From Stygiobacter sp043807765 (lineage in GTDB: Bacteria; Bacteroidota; Ignavibacteria; Ignavibacteriales; Melioribacteraceae): DNA of 64,000 nucleotides. The translations under genes and the position numbers were made by a program. Where the stretch lies: positions 124,001-188,000 of the forward strand of contig JAZDFQ010000059.1 in the NCBI GenBank assembly GCA_043807765.1. The letters are read 5' to 3'. Below the pieces are notes generated by a model, which had not been told where the DNA came from, ran no database searches, and was given only the letters and a program-made list of their open reading frames with translations. Below are positions 42,625 to 50,578 of this stretch, one piece after another (the first letter of the stretch is position 1; every line of letters begins with the position of its first letter).

Positions 42625-43980
42625 TTAATTATTAATTTTTATTGAGGACGTTTCTCTTTCGTAATTAGCAAGAGCAACCAGCATTTTTAGTTTATTAATA
42701 TTCACAAGCAGCAAAGCGGAGGTAAGTTGGTTTCTTGCATCAACAGTTTCTATGAATGAATTAACGCCTTCCAGATAACCTTTGTCTATCAGCTTGTTAT
42801 AGCTCTGGGCCGTTTTTAGTTGTTTCTGTGCGGAGACATAATTTTGCTTGGCTGTTTGCAATTCGTCTTTTGCGATTGATAAAGCAAGAGAAAGCGCGCT
42901 TGTAGTTTTTTGCAATTCCAATTTTGCATCTCGTAAATCCAGTTCGGCTGATTCTATCTTATTACTGTTGCGGAATCCCTCGAAGAGCGGAACCTCAAGC
43001 TGAACCCCAAATAAATGGTACCGTGATTTTTGATTGTATTTCCAATTGCTGTCCTGAGCGCCAAGATCAACAAATCCGCTGATCTTCGGAATCCAAAAGA
43101 ATTTATTCATGTTCAGCAGCGATTCGTTTATTTCTACTCCTTGATTAAGCATTTTAATTTCTTCTCTAATAGTCATCAAATCATTCTCAGAATCCGGTGA
43201 TTCGGCTTCATCAAGAGTAGTTTCAATATTCACAGGCGAGTCAAGATTCTTGTTCAGCAAAAAGTTGAAATATTTTTTTGCACTTACTGATTTTGTCTCC
43301 GCTTCAAGTAGATGCGCTTTCAAATTTTCCATTTCGCTTTCCGCACGAAGCACGTGCACTTGTAAACCGGAACCGTTTTTTAACAAAGATTCATTAATGC
43401 GCTTTGCTTCTTTAGCAAGCTCCATAGTTGAACTGTAAATCTTTACTGCGTCTAGAGAACTTAAATAGTTGTAGTAAGCGGTTTTTATTTCTTTCACTAA
43501 TTCTTTTTTGTACATCTCAACTTTGTACTCTTTAATCTGCAATTGCCCGTTTTGAATTTGGCGGTTATAAATTATATCTGTGTTAAGGAGCGGCATAGAA
43601 GCCCTAATTTTTGCATCGTAGAACTTATTCGGGAAGAAACTTTCCTCTACGTTTTGAATCTGCGGAAAGCTATTAGAATTTGTAAGCTGATTTAAGGTTT
43701 GATAAACCGGATTCATTAAATCCCCGACAGGAATTGAAATGTTTCTTCCCCCTTCTCCATGTGTATAACCCGCAATCAAGGAGACTGACGGGAAAAACAA
43801 ACTTGTAGCAGACTTTAGTGTGTATTCCGCTTTTTCGTACGATATTTTTTTCTGCTGAAGAACAATATTGTTTTTTAATCCTTCTTTGATGTAATCATCA
43901 AGAGCGGAACTCGGTTGAGCAAAATTTAACGTTGGAAAAAACAAGAAAGCCATCAGCGCGATAATATTAGATCGATTCAT
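42625..43980 (-). CDS. TolC-family outer-membrane efflux channel
   Basis: The signal peptide MNRSNIIALMAFLFFPTLNFAQ precedes two similar helical-hairpin/beta repeats with the coiled-coil helices of the TolC tunnel (for example QLQIKEYKVEMYKKELVKEI and AELDLRDAKLELQKTTSAL). At 451 residues it has the usual length. It is the first structural gene of the RND operon and follows the regulator gene with 66 bases between, where an operator and its own promoter are seen. Confidence 0.92.
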   Translation of the reverse strand: MNRSNIIALMAFLFFPTLNFAQPSSALDDYIKEGLKNNIVLQQKKISYEKAEYTLKSATSLFFPSVSLIAGYTHGEGGRNISIPVGDLMNPVYQTLNQLTNSNSFPQIQNVEESFFPNKFYDAKIRASMPLLNTDIIYNRQIQNGQLQIKEYKVEMYKKELVKEIKTAYYNYLSSLDAVKIYSSTMELAKEAKRINESLLKNGSGLQVHVLRAESEMENLKAHLLEAETKSVSAKKYFNFLLNKNLDSPVNIETTLDEAESPDSENDLMTIREEIKMLNQGVEINESLLNMNKFFWIPKISGFVDLGAQDSNWKYNQKSRYHLFGVQLEVPLFEGFRNSNKIESAELDLRDAKLELQKTTSALSLALSIAKDELQTAKQNYVSAQKQLKTAQSYNKLIDKGYLEGVNSFIETVDARNQLTSALLLVNINKLKMLVALANYERETSSIKINN

Positions 43981-44007
43981 TAATACTCCACTTATAATAA
44001 ACGTTAT

Positions 44008-44040
44008 TAAAAATATGTACGGTGTTCACTAATAAGGCAA
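44008..44040 (-). promoter_or_regulatory. Promoter and TetR-type operator of the RND efflux operon
   Basis: On the minus strand GTGAACACCGTACAT (44015-44029) is an imperfect palindrome almost identical to the operator before the tetR gene (44697-44711). It lies between TTG (44038-44040) and TATTTTTA (44008-44015), which resemble the Bacteroidetes -33 and -7 elements. Binding there would block polymerase. Confidence 0.65.
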
Positions 44041-44046
44041 ATTTTT

Positions 44047-44667
44047 TTATTTGATAAATGTTCGCAAAACGTTTAAGGATTGTTCGAATAAGTTAGCAAC
44101 ATCAAAGCCTTCTCCCTCTTTATCAAAAAGAAGTATTCTATTTCTAATATGTAGCGAAACCATTCCATGTACAATGGACCAAAATACAAACGACACAGCG
44201 TCTAAATCGTCTTTGTCATTAAAGTAACCGGCTTCTTTACATTCAATTATATTCTTTCTCAACAGATCGTAAGAGCGGTCGCCGCACTCCCAATGATTGA
44301 ATTTCTTAATCTTTACACCGGGAGCTCTGGAAATAAACATTAAATCGTAATACTGAGTATTCTCTAAAGCAAAATCTAAATAGGCGCGCCCGTGTGCAAT
44401 TAAGCGCTCTTTAGGATCGGCAATCTTTTGGGTTTCTATTTGATGGCTGTGTAATTCCGCAAACCCAATATTGTGCAGTTCGAAAAATATCTCGTCTTTA
44501 TCTTCGAAGTAGAGATAAATCGTAGAAGGGCTGTATTCAATTCTGTCTGCTATTTTGCGAATCGAGACCGAATCATAACCCTCTTCAATAAAGAGAGCCA
44601 TCGCAGCATCAAGAATGGCTTGCTTCATTTCTTTCTTTTCTTTTTCTCTTCTTTCCGAGATTCCCAT
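44047..44667 (-). CDS. TetR/AcrR-family repressor of the RND efflux operon
   Basis: The N-terminal helix-turn-helix reads ILDAAMALFIEEGYDSVSIRKIADRIEYSPSTIYLYFEDKDEIF. The C-terminal ligand domain includes LDFALENTQYYDLMFIS. I use the ATG at 44667 (AAGG about 7 bases upstream), which drops nine codons from a longer TTG-start frame. It lies directly upstream of tolC. Matching operators in front of itself and in front of tolC indicate it represses both; the inducer is unknown. Confidence 0.9.
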   Translation of the reverse strand: MGISERREKEKKEMKQAILDAAMALFIEEGYDSVSIRKIADRIEYSPSTIYLYFEDKDEIFFELHNIGFAELHSHQIETQKIADPKERLIAHGRAYLDFALENTQYYDLMFISRAPGVKIKKFNHWECGDRSYDLLRKNIIECKEAGYFNDKDDLDAVSFVFWSIVHGMVSLHIRNRILLFDKEGEGFDVANLFEQSLNVLRTFIK

Positions 44668-44690
44668 AAAAACCTTACTTTTGCAACCCA

Positions 44691-44719
44691 ACAATAATGA
44701 ACACCGTTCATAAAGTCAA
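44691..44719 (-). promoter_or_regulatory. Promoter with operator in its spacer, upstream of the RND tetR
   Basis: On the minus strand TTGACT (44714-44719), exactly 17 bases, then TATTGT (44691-44696). The spacer contains the perfect 15-bp palindrome ATGAACGGTGTTCAT (44697-44711). A repressor here would sit between the promoter elements. Confidence 0.75.
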
Positions 44720-44739
44720 CAGCATAATTAAAATTATTT

Positions 44740-44836
44740 GGAAACTCTGGAAACTAATTCTTGACAAACAAGTTTCCGTAAGTTAATTTGGAAACCAGAA
44801 AAACTAGAATAGTTTCCGTGAGGTTGACTTGGAAGA
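44740..44836 (+). promoter_or_regulatory. GGAAAC operator array and promoter of the ABC efflux operon
   Basis: GGAAAC half-sites occur at 44740-44745, 44749-44754 and 44790-44795, with complements GTTTCC at 44772-44777 and 44812-44817 and a decayed half-site at 44831-44836. The blocks beginning AGTTTCCGT at 44771 and 44811 are direct repeats exactly 40 bases apart. Between them a TTG (44761-44763), 19 bases and TTAATTTG (44783-44790) resemble a Bacteroidetes-type promoter. This should be the binding region of the TetR encoded at 44829. Confidence 0.65.
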
Positions 44837-45431
44837 GAAAGAAAAAATTATTGAACTTGCCGAGGAAAGATTTTTTAGAGAGGGATTCTACAAAACCAGA
44901 ATGGATGATATTGCTTCCGAACTGGGGGTAAGTAAGAAAACTATCTACAAAATTTTTCCTTCGAAAGAAGAGCTTGTACATAGCATTGCAAAACATTTTA
45001 TGAATAAAATGAAGGGCAAAATTGTCCCCGTCCTAAATACAGATAAGAATGCAATAGAGAAATTGGAAGAGTTAATTACAGTGCTTGCTAGTGCCACGCA
45101 AAGAATGAGTCCAAGAATGTTTGAAGAAATGAAAAGACACCTTCCGACTCTCTGGACAGAGATTGACAATTTTAGAACAGAAATGATGTTTGGCAATCTT
45201 ACAAAAGTAATTGACCAAGGGAAGCAAGAAGGTTTGTTCCTCGACTATCCAACCCCGATTATTATGAATATACTGGTTGCTTCCGTTAGGACAATAGTCA
45301 ATCCGGATTTTATAATAAACAACAACTTCTCGATTCTTCAAGCAGCGCTTTTTGCGTTTAAGATCATCTTAGGCGGAATAGTTACAGAAAAAGGAAAAGA
45401 AGTTTTTGACAAAACAATTAATCAAAGATAG
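44829..45431 (+). CDS. TetR/AcrR-family regulator of the ABC efflux operon
   Basis: The helix-turn-helix is IIELAEERFFREGFYKTRMDDIASELGVSKKTIYKIFPSKEELV; the rest is a helical ligand domain of 200 residues in total. No ATG is available; the TTG at 44829 preceded by GAGG 7-8 bases upstream is the best start, and the frame is closed 8 codons earlier. The second operator repeat overlaps this start. The stop of this gene is 3 bases before tolC, so it heads the operon it probably controls. Confidence 0.88.
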   Translation: MEEKEKIIELAEERFFREGFYKTRMDDIASELGVSKKTIYKIFPSKEELVHSIAKHFMNKMKGKIVPVLNTDKNAIEKLEELITVLASATQRMSPRMFEEMKRHLPTLWTEIDNFRTEMMFGNLTKVIDQGKQEGLFLDYPTPIIMNILVASVRTIVNPDFIINNNFSILQAALFAFKIILGGIVTEKGKEVFDKTINQR

Positions 45432-45434
45432 ATT

Positions 45435-46694
45435 ATGAAAAAGAGAGTTTTATTTTTATTACTAAGCATAAGTATTGCCTCAACAGCGCAAACAAAGCTA
45501 ACCTTAAACGAATGCTATGACAGAGCACGCGCGAACTATCCTTTAATAAAACAAAAAGAATTTATTGCTAAGAGCAAGGATTTCAGTGTAAGCAATATTT
45601 GGCGGGGTTATCTTCCGCAAATTACCATAAGCGGACAGGCAACTTATCAATCGGATGTAACGAGCTTGCCAATTTCTTTTCCTGGAATTAAAATTGAATC
45701 GCTCACGAAAGATCAATACAAAGCAGTTGCAGATGTAACTCAGGTAATTTATGATGGCGGGATAATGAGTTCGCAAGCAGAAGTTCAGAAAGCAAGCTCC
45801 GAAGCAGACGATCAAAAGATAGAAATAGAATTGCTGCGGGTTAAAGAGAGAATTAATCAAATCTACTTTGGAATAATTCTTTTGGATGAACAACTAATTC
45901 AAACAGAGCTGGTGAAAAAAGATTTATCCGCAAGTCTTGAAAAACTAAACGCTGCCTTTGCAAACGGTACTGCAACAAAGCCAAACGTAGATGTTCTTAA
46001 AGCAGAGCAGTTAAAAGCAGATCAAAGAATTATAGAGATAAAATCATCCCGCACGGCTTATCTGGAAATGCTTGGAATGTTCATCAACGAAAAATTGAGC
46101 GAAGCTACGTTGCTGCAGCTGCCGGAAAATCAAATAGAAATTATAAACGCGGAAATTACCCGGCCCGAATTGAAGTTGTATTCATCGCAAGAAAAAATGT
46201 TAAACGAACAAAGCGGACTTTCTCTTGCTAAGATATTACCTAAAGCAAGTTTGTTTTTCCAGGGCGGCTACGGCAAGCCAACTCTTAATATGTTAAAGAA
46301 TAATTTCGATTGGTTTTATATAACCGGCGCACGCTTAAGCTGGTCGCCATCAAATTTATACACCTACGGAAATGAAAGCGAAATAACAGAGCTTAATAAA
46401 AAATCTGTAGAAGCTCAGAAAGAAGCATTCTTACTAAACACCAAAGTAACGTTGAAACAGCAAAATGCTGAAATAGAAAAACTGAAAGAGCTTATAAAGG
46501 TAGATGATGAGATAATTGAAATACGTGTGAGCGTTAAACTATCTGCAAAGGCTCAGCTAGAAAACGGTGTGATTACATCAAACGATTTTATTCGCGAGCT
46601 GAATGCGGAAGACCAAGCCAGACAAAATTTGGCAATCCACAAAGTGCAGCTTATGCTGGCAGAGCAAACATACAGAACAACTTTAGGAAACTAA
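45435..46694 (+). CDS. TolC-family outer-membrane channel of the ABC efflux system
   Basis: The signal peptide MKKRVLFLLLSISIASTAQ precedes tunnel-forming helices (for example LLRVKERINQIYFGIILLDEQLIQTELV and the C-terminal LSAKAQLENGVITSNDFIREL, a typical TolC ending). At 419 residues it is of normal size and only distantly similar to the RND-linked TolC in this window. It should form the exit duct for the HlyD-like adaptor encoded next. Confidence 0.9.
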   Translation: MKKRVLFLLLSISIASTAQTKLTLNECYDRARANYPLIKQKEFIAKSKDFSVSNIWRGYLPQITISGQATYQSDVTSLPISFPGIKIESLTKDQYKAVADVTQVIYDGGIMSSQAEVQKASSEADDQKIEIELLRVKERINQIYFGIILLDEQLIQTELVKKDLSASLEKLNAAFANGTATKPNVDVLKAEQLKADQRIIEIKSSRTAYLEMLGMFINEKLSEATLLQLPENQIEIINAEITRPELKLYSSQEKMLNEQSGLSLAKILPKASLFFQGGYGKPTLNMLKNNFDWFYITGARLSWSPSNLYTYGNESEITELNKKSVEAQKEAFLLNTKVTLKQQNAEIEKLKELIKVDDEIIEIRVSVKLSAKAQLENGVITSNDFIRELNAEDQARQNLAIHKVQLMLAEQTYRTTLGN

Positions 46695-46719
46695 TTTCTA
46701 ATAAATAATAGATAAGAAA

Positions 46720-47625
46720 ATGAAAGCGATATTTAGCAAAACAAGTTTGGCTGTTTCATTAGTAGCCGCAACCTTGATTGGCTGCGGAAACGGCAACGGA
46801 GAGTTTGATGCAACCGGAACTTTCGAATCTGAAGAGGTTATTATCTCTTCGGAGGCGACGGGAAAAATAATTGAGCTCAAGTTTGAAGAGGGTTCTCAAT
46901 TAAAGCAAGGCGAAGTAGCGGCAGTCGTTGATACTGTGCAACTTTATTTGAGAAAAAAACAACTGGAAGTTTCTGTTAAAGCCGTGCTTAGCAAGCAACC
47001 TGATGTTGCGGTTCAGCTGGCGGCACTTAAAGAGCAAATAGAAACTGCGGAAATAGAAAAGCGCAGAATTGAAAATCTTGTTAAAGCTAACGCAGCTACA
47101 ACAAAACAGCTTGATGATGTTAATTCTCAGCTAGATGTTTTGAATAAACAGTATGAAGCTACAAAATCCAACTTAACAATTACTAAAGCCGGATTGCAGA
47201 ACGAAACGCTTCCTTTGCAAGCTCAGATTGAACAGATTCAAGATCAAATTGAAAGAAATGTTGTAAAGAATCCGGTTGACGGAACAGTTTTAACCAGATA
47301 TGCAAAGCAAAACGAAATCGTAACTGCCGGGAAAGCGCTTTACAAAATTGCTGATTTATCCGAAATGACTTTGCGAGCTTACGTTAATGGTGATCAGCTT
47401 GGGCAAATAAAACTTGGGCAGAAAGTAAAAGTGTTTGTAGATAAAGGCGAGAGTGAACAAAAAGAAATGAGCGGAGAAATCTATTGGATTGCAGCGAAAG
47501 CAGAATTCACCCCAAAGACAATTCAAACAAAAGACGAACGGGCTAATTTAGTATATGCAGTCAAAGTAAAAGTTAAGAACGATGGCTATTTGAAAATAGG
47601 AATGTATGGAGAAGTGAAATTCTAA
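46720..47625 (+). CDS. HlyD-family periplasmic adaptor (YbhG-like lipoprotein)
   Basis: The signal ends in the lipobox LIGC (C22), so the protein is a lipoprotein. A lipoyl half-motif (ATGKIIELKFEEGSQLKQGEVAAVVDT) leads into a coiled-coil hairpin (about 85-170) and back to the second lipoyl half (NPVDGTVLTRYAKQNEIVTAGKALYKIADL), followed by a beta-barrel (QIKLGQKVKVFVDKGESEQKEMSGEIYWIAAKAEFTPK). That last string, GEIYWI...AEFTP, is seen in YbhG/YhiI-like adaptors of ABC exporters. Confidence 0.92.
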   Translation: MKAIFSKTSLAVSLVAATLIGCGNGNGEFDATGTFESEEVIISSEATGKIIELKFEEGSQLKQGEVAAVVDTVQLYLRKKQLEVSVKAVLSKQPDVAVQLAALKEQIETAEIEKRRIENLVKANAATTKQLDDVNSQLDVLNKQYEATKSNLTITKAGLQNETLPLQAQIEQIQDQIERNVVKNPVDGTVLTRYAKQNEIVTAGKALYKIADLSEMTLRAYVNGDQLGQIKLGQKVKVFVDKGESEQKEMSGEIYWIAAKAEFTPKTIQTKDERANLVYAVKVKVKNDGYLKIGMYGEVKF

Positions 47626-47626
47626 C

Positions 47627-47695
47627 CTTAGCGTTCTCTGCGTCTTTGCGAGAGAAAGCTTTCTCGCAGAGTCGCCAAGCCGCGAAGAAAAACAA
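47627..47695. repeat. Dispersed hairpin repeat between adaptor and first ATPase gene
   Basis: A GCGAGA...TCTCGC inverted repeat around GAAAGCTTTC (centre near 47660) is flanked by CTGCGTCTTTGCGAG and CGCCAAGCCGCGAAG, the CTTTGCG/CGCGAAG family. It fills the gap before the ATPase start at 47703 and can be read as an extra 19 codons of that gene, which I reject. Confidence 0.65.
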
Positions 47696-47702
47696 ACACA
47701 AC

Positions 47703-48662
47703 ATGAAATCAATCATAGTAAATAATATCGTTAAGACATACACGACGAAAAAGACAACGGTTACAGCAGTTGATAATGTTTCTTTTTCTGTTGAAGAGGG
47801 AGAAATCTTTGGGCTGACTGGACCGGACGGTGCCGGCAAAACATCAATCTTTAGAATTCTTACTACACTTCTTCTTGCTGATAAAGGGGATGCAAAAGTT
47901 TTAGATAATGATGTTGTTAACGATTGGAAAAAAATCCGGGACATAATTGGTTATATGCCGGGACGTTTCTCACTTTATCAAGATTTAACGGTAGAAGAAA
48001 ATTTGGAATTCTTTGCTACAATTTTCAACACCACAATTCAAGAGAATTACGATTTAGTTGCCGACATTTATAAACAGCTAGAACCGTTTAAAACACGCCG
48101 TGCCGGAAAGCTTAGTGGCGGAATGAAACAGAAACTTGCTCTAAGCTGCGCTCTTATTCACAAACCAAAAGTTTTGTTTTTAGATGAACCTACAACCGGT
48201 GTCGATCCCGTTTCCCGTAAAGAGTTTTGGGAAATGTTGAAGCGGTTGAAAAAGCAAGGAATTACAATTCTTGTCTCAACTCCTTATATGGATGAAGCAA
48301 AACTTTGTGATAGAATCGCGTTGATGCAGAAGGGGAAAATTATGACCATAAACACTCCCGAAGAGATCGTTAAACAGTTTGGACGGAATCTCTTTGCAGT
48401 CCGTTCGGAAAATATGTTTAAGCTCTTGAACGATCTGAGAGCCTATTCTCAAACAGAAAGTTGTTTTGCCTTTGGCGAGAATCATCATCTAACCTTGAAA
48501 GAAGAAAATATAATTGAGCTTGAAAAACATCTGGCCGCCAGCGGACACAAACACGCAACAATAAACAAGATAGAACCGGGAATAGAAGACTGCTTTATGC
48601 AATTGATGAACAGCCCATCCCAACCCTTCCCAAAGGGAAGGGCTTATGAAGAAAATAGATGA
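47703..48662 (+). CDS. ABC transporter ATPase, first half of a split YbhF-like exporter
   Basis: Walker A is GPDGAGKTS (40-48), the GPDGAGKT variant typical of the N-terminal half of YbhF. The signature is LSGGMKQKLALSCAL and Walker B is VLFLDEPTTGVDP. I use the ATG at 47703; an in-frame ATG at 47646 would add residues encoded by a repeat. The C-terminal tail (SPSQPFPKGRAYEENR) is encoded by a palindromic repeat beyond the natural helix end ...DCFMQLMN. It overlaps the second ATPase by ATGA. Confidence 0.92.
   Translation: MKSIIVNNIVKTYTTKKTTVTAVDNVSFSVEEGEIFGLTGPDGAGKTSIFRILTTLLLADKGDAKVLDNDVVNDWKKIRDIIGYMPGRFSLYQDLTVEENLEFFATIFNTTIQENYDLVADIYKQLEPFKTRRAGKLSGGMKQKLALSCALIHKPKVLFLDEPTTGVDPVSRKEFWEMLKRLKKQGITILVSTPYMDEAKLCDRIALMQKGKIMTINTPEEIVKQFGRNLFAVRSENMFKLLNDLRAYSQTESCFAFGENHHLTLKEENIIELEKHLAASGHKHATINKIEPGIEDCFMQLMNSPSQPFPKGRAYEENR
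48624..48642. repeat. Palindrome CCCTTCCCAAAGGGAAGGG in the ATPase gene end
   Basis: An 8-bp perfect stem with a 3-base loop, preceded by CCCATCCCAA and followed by CTT, is a typical dispersed bacterial palindrome. It encodes PFPKGR near the C-terminus of the first ATPase and stands 17 bases before the start of the second one. Confidence 0.7.
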
Positions 48663-49402
48663 AAAAAGAAATAGTAATAAAGACAGATAAGCTTACCAAG
48701 AAATTTGGCGATTTTATCGCGACAAACGAAGTAACCTTTGAGATTTACAAAGGAGAAATATTCGGCTTCCTCGGCGCGAATGGTGCGGGAAAAACTACTG
48801 CGATGAAAATGTTGATTGGAATTTCCAAACCAAGTTACGGCAATGCAACAATTGCCGGTTACGATGTTTACAAACAAACAGAGTTGATAAAAAAGAACAT
48901 TGGCTACATGAGCCAAAAATTTTCTCTATATGAAGATTTAACGATAAGAGAAAACATTCAACTGTTTGGCGGCATTTACGGATTGAGTGATGCTGAACTG
49001 ACTAAAAAAGGAAACGCTTTAATTGATAAGCTTGGACTAATTAACGAAGCTGATAAACTTGTTATATCACTTCCGCTTGGCTGGAAACAAAAACTTTCCT
49101 TCAGCATTGCTATTCTTCATCAGCCTAAAATAGTTTTTCTTGATGAACCGACCGGTGGCGTTGATCCGATTACGCGCAGGCAGTTCTGGGATATGATTTA
49201 CGAAGCGGCAGATAACGGAATTACCGTTTTTGTTACAACTCATTATATGGATGAAGCCGAATACTGCCACCGTGTTTCAATTATGGTTGATGGTGTAATC
49301 AAAGCTCTGGATTCGCCGGAAGGTTTGAAGAAGCAGTACAACGCTAAATCAATGGAAGAAGTATTTTTAATGTTAGCTCGCGGAGCTAAACGCGGAGAAT
49401 AA
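48659..49402 (+). CDS. ABC transporter ATPase, second half of the exporter pair
   Basis: Walker A is GANGAGKTT (39-47) and Walker B is IVFLDEPTGGVDP. The signature is LPLGWKQKLSFS instead of LSGGQ, as in the C-terminal halves of YbhF-like and DrrA-like ATPases. In YbhF both cassettes lie in one protein; here they are separate genes with an ATGA overlap, which would allow heterodimers. It energises export with the two ABC-2 permeases downstream. Confidence 0.92.
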   Translation: MKKEIVIKTDKLTKKFGDFIATNEVTFEIYKGEIFGFLGANGAGKTTAMKMLIGISKPSYGNATIAGYDVYKQTELIKKNIGYMSQKFSLYEDLTIRENIQLFGGIYGLSDAELTKKGNALIDKLGLINEADKLVISLPLGWKQKLSFSIAILHQPKIVFLDEPTGGVDPITRRQFWDMIYEAADNGITVFVTTHYMDEAEYCHRVSIMVDGVIKALDSPEGLKKQYNAKSMEEVFLMLARGAKRGE

Positions 49403-49413
49403 TTTTTAGTGAC

Positions 49414-49469
49414 TTTGTGCCTTGGTGGCAGAAAAGCTTTTTGCCACGAAGACACGAGGACACAAAGGA
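49414..49469. repeat. Dispersed hairpin repeat that supplies the next gene's ribosome binding site
   Basis: CTTTGTGCCTTGGTGGCA on the left faces TGCCACGAAGACAC and CACAAAG on the right, with AAAAGCTTTT in the centre. The right edge ACAAAGGAAGAGC reaches the ATG at 49475, so AAAGGA acts as the Shine-Dalgarno sequence of the permease gene. Confidence 0.7.
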
Positions 49470-49474
49470 AGAGC

Positions 49475-50578
49475 ATGAAACAGCTGTTAACATTTATAAG
49501 AAAAGAATTTCACCACATTTTGCGGGATGTCCGCTCTATGATGGTCTTGCTCGGCTTGCCGATTGTCCAACTTTTAATTTTTGGTTTTGCTATAACAACC
49601 GAAACGAGAAACTCAAACATTGCGATACTCGATAATGCAAAAGACGAAGCAACACAGAAAATAATTACCAAGTTTGAAAGCAGCAGATATTTTTATGTTG
49701 AGAGAACATTGACTTCCAACAAGCAGATTGAAGAAGCATTTAAAACCGGAAAAATTAAACTAGCAGTAGTTTTCCAATCTAATTTTCAGAATGAACTTGC
49801 TCACGGCAATAAAGCACAAATTCAATTAATTGCCGATGCAACCGATCCAAACCAGGCGACAACGCTTGTTAATTATGCAAGTTCAATAATTATCGATTAC
49901 CAGAATGATTTAAACGAACAAAACAAACTTCCATACACAATTAATACAGAAATGAGAATGCTCTATAACCCCGAACTTAAAGGCTCTTACTCATCTGTGC
50001 CCGGTGTTATGGGAATGATTCTTCTTCTCATTTCAACAATGATGACGTCTATTTCAATTGTTAAAGAAAAAGAAATGGGAACGATGGAAATACTTTTAGT
50101 ATCACCGATGAAGCCGCTTCTTGTAATTCTCAGTAAAGTAATACCCTACTTTGTCATTTCCCTTGTAAACGTTGCAACCATTTTACTTCTTAGCGTTTTT
50201 GTTTTAGGAATGCCTATACAAGGAAGCCTCTTTCTTTTAATTGGAGTAACAATTTTATATCTCTTCTGTGCTCTTTCGCTAGGGTTATTAATTTCAACTG
50301 TTACCGATTCACAATTAGCGGCTATGTTAATTTCATTACTCGGGTTGATGCTTCCCGTAGTAATGTTAAGCGGATATGCTTTTCCAATTGCAAACATGCC
50401 TCTCCCTCTGCAAGTCATTTCGAATATTATACCGGCTAAGTGGTATATAATTATGGTTAAATCTGTAATGATAAAAGGAATGGGATTTGACGGAATCTGG
50501 AAAGAGTCGTTAATAATTACCGGAATGACACTCTTCTTTCTTTTAGTCAGCATAAAAAGATTTAAGGTAAGATTGTAA
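49475..50578 (+). CDS. ABC-2 type permease (YbhS-like)
   Basis: One N-terminal helix (MKQLLTFIRKEFHHILRDVRSMMVLLGLPIVQLLIFGFAITTE), a large extracytoplasmic loop (about 45-170) and a C-terminal block of five helices with SIVKEKEMGTMEILLVSPMKPLLVILSKVIPYF, the ABC-2 signature region. The start at 49475 is chosen because the first 22 codons of a longer reading are encoded by the hairpin repeat. Paired with the next gene it would form the membrane channel. Confidence 0.92.
   Translation: MKQLLTFIRKEFHHILRDVRSMMVLLGLPIVQLLIFGFAITTETRNSNIAILDNAKDEATQKIITKFESSRYFYVERTLTSNKQIEEAFKTGKIKLAVVFQSNFQNELAHGNKAQIQLIADATDPNQATTLVNYASSIIIDYQNDLNEQNKLPYTINTEMRMLYNPELKGSYSSVPGVMGMILLLISTMMTSISIVKEKEMGTMEILLVSPMKPLLVILSKVIPYFVISLVNVATILLLSVFVLGMPIQGSLFLLIGVTILYLFCALSLGLLISTVTDSQLAAMLISLLGLMLPVVMLSGYAFPIANMPLPLQVISNIIPAKWYIIMVKSVMIKGMGFDGIWKESLIITGMTLFFLLVSIKRFKVRL

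Noticed and set aside
47646..47702. Nineteen extra N-terminal codons of the first ABC ATPase
   Set aside because: They are encoded by a dispersed repeat; the ATG at 47703 begins the normal ABC domain.
49409..49474. Twenty-two extra N-terminal codons of the ABC-2 permease
   Set aside because: They are encoded by a hairpin repeat; the ATG at 49475 has a ribosome binding site and starts the expected first helix.
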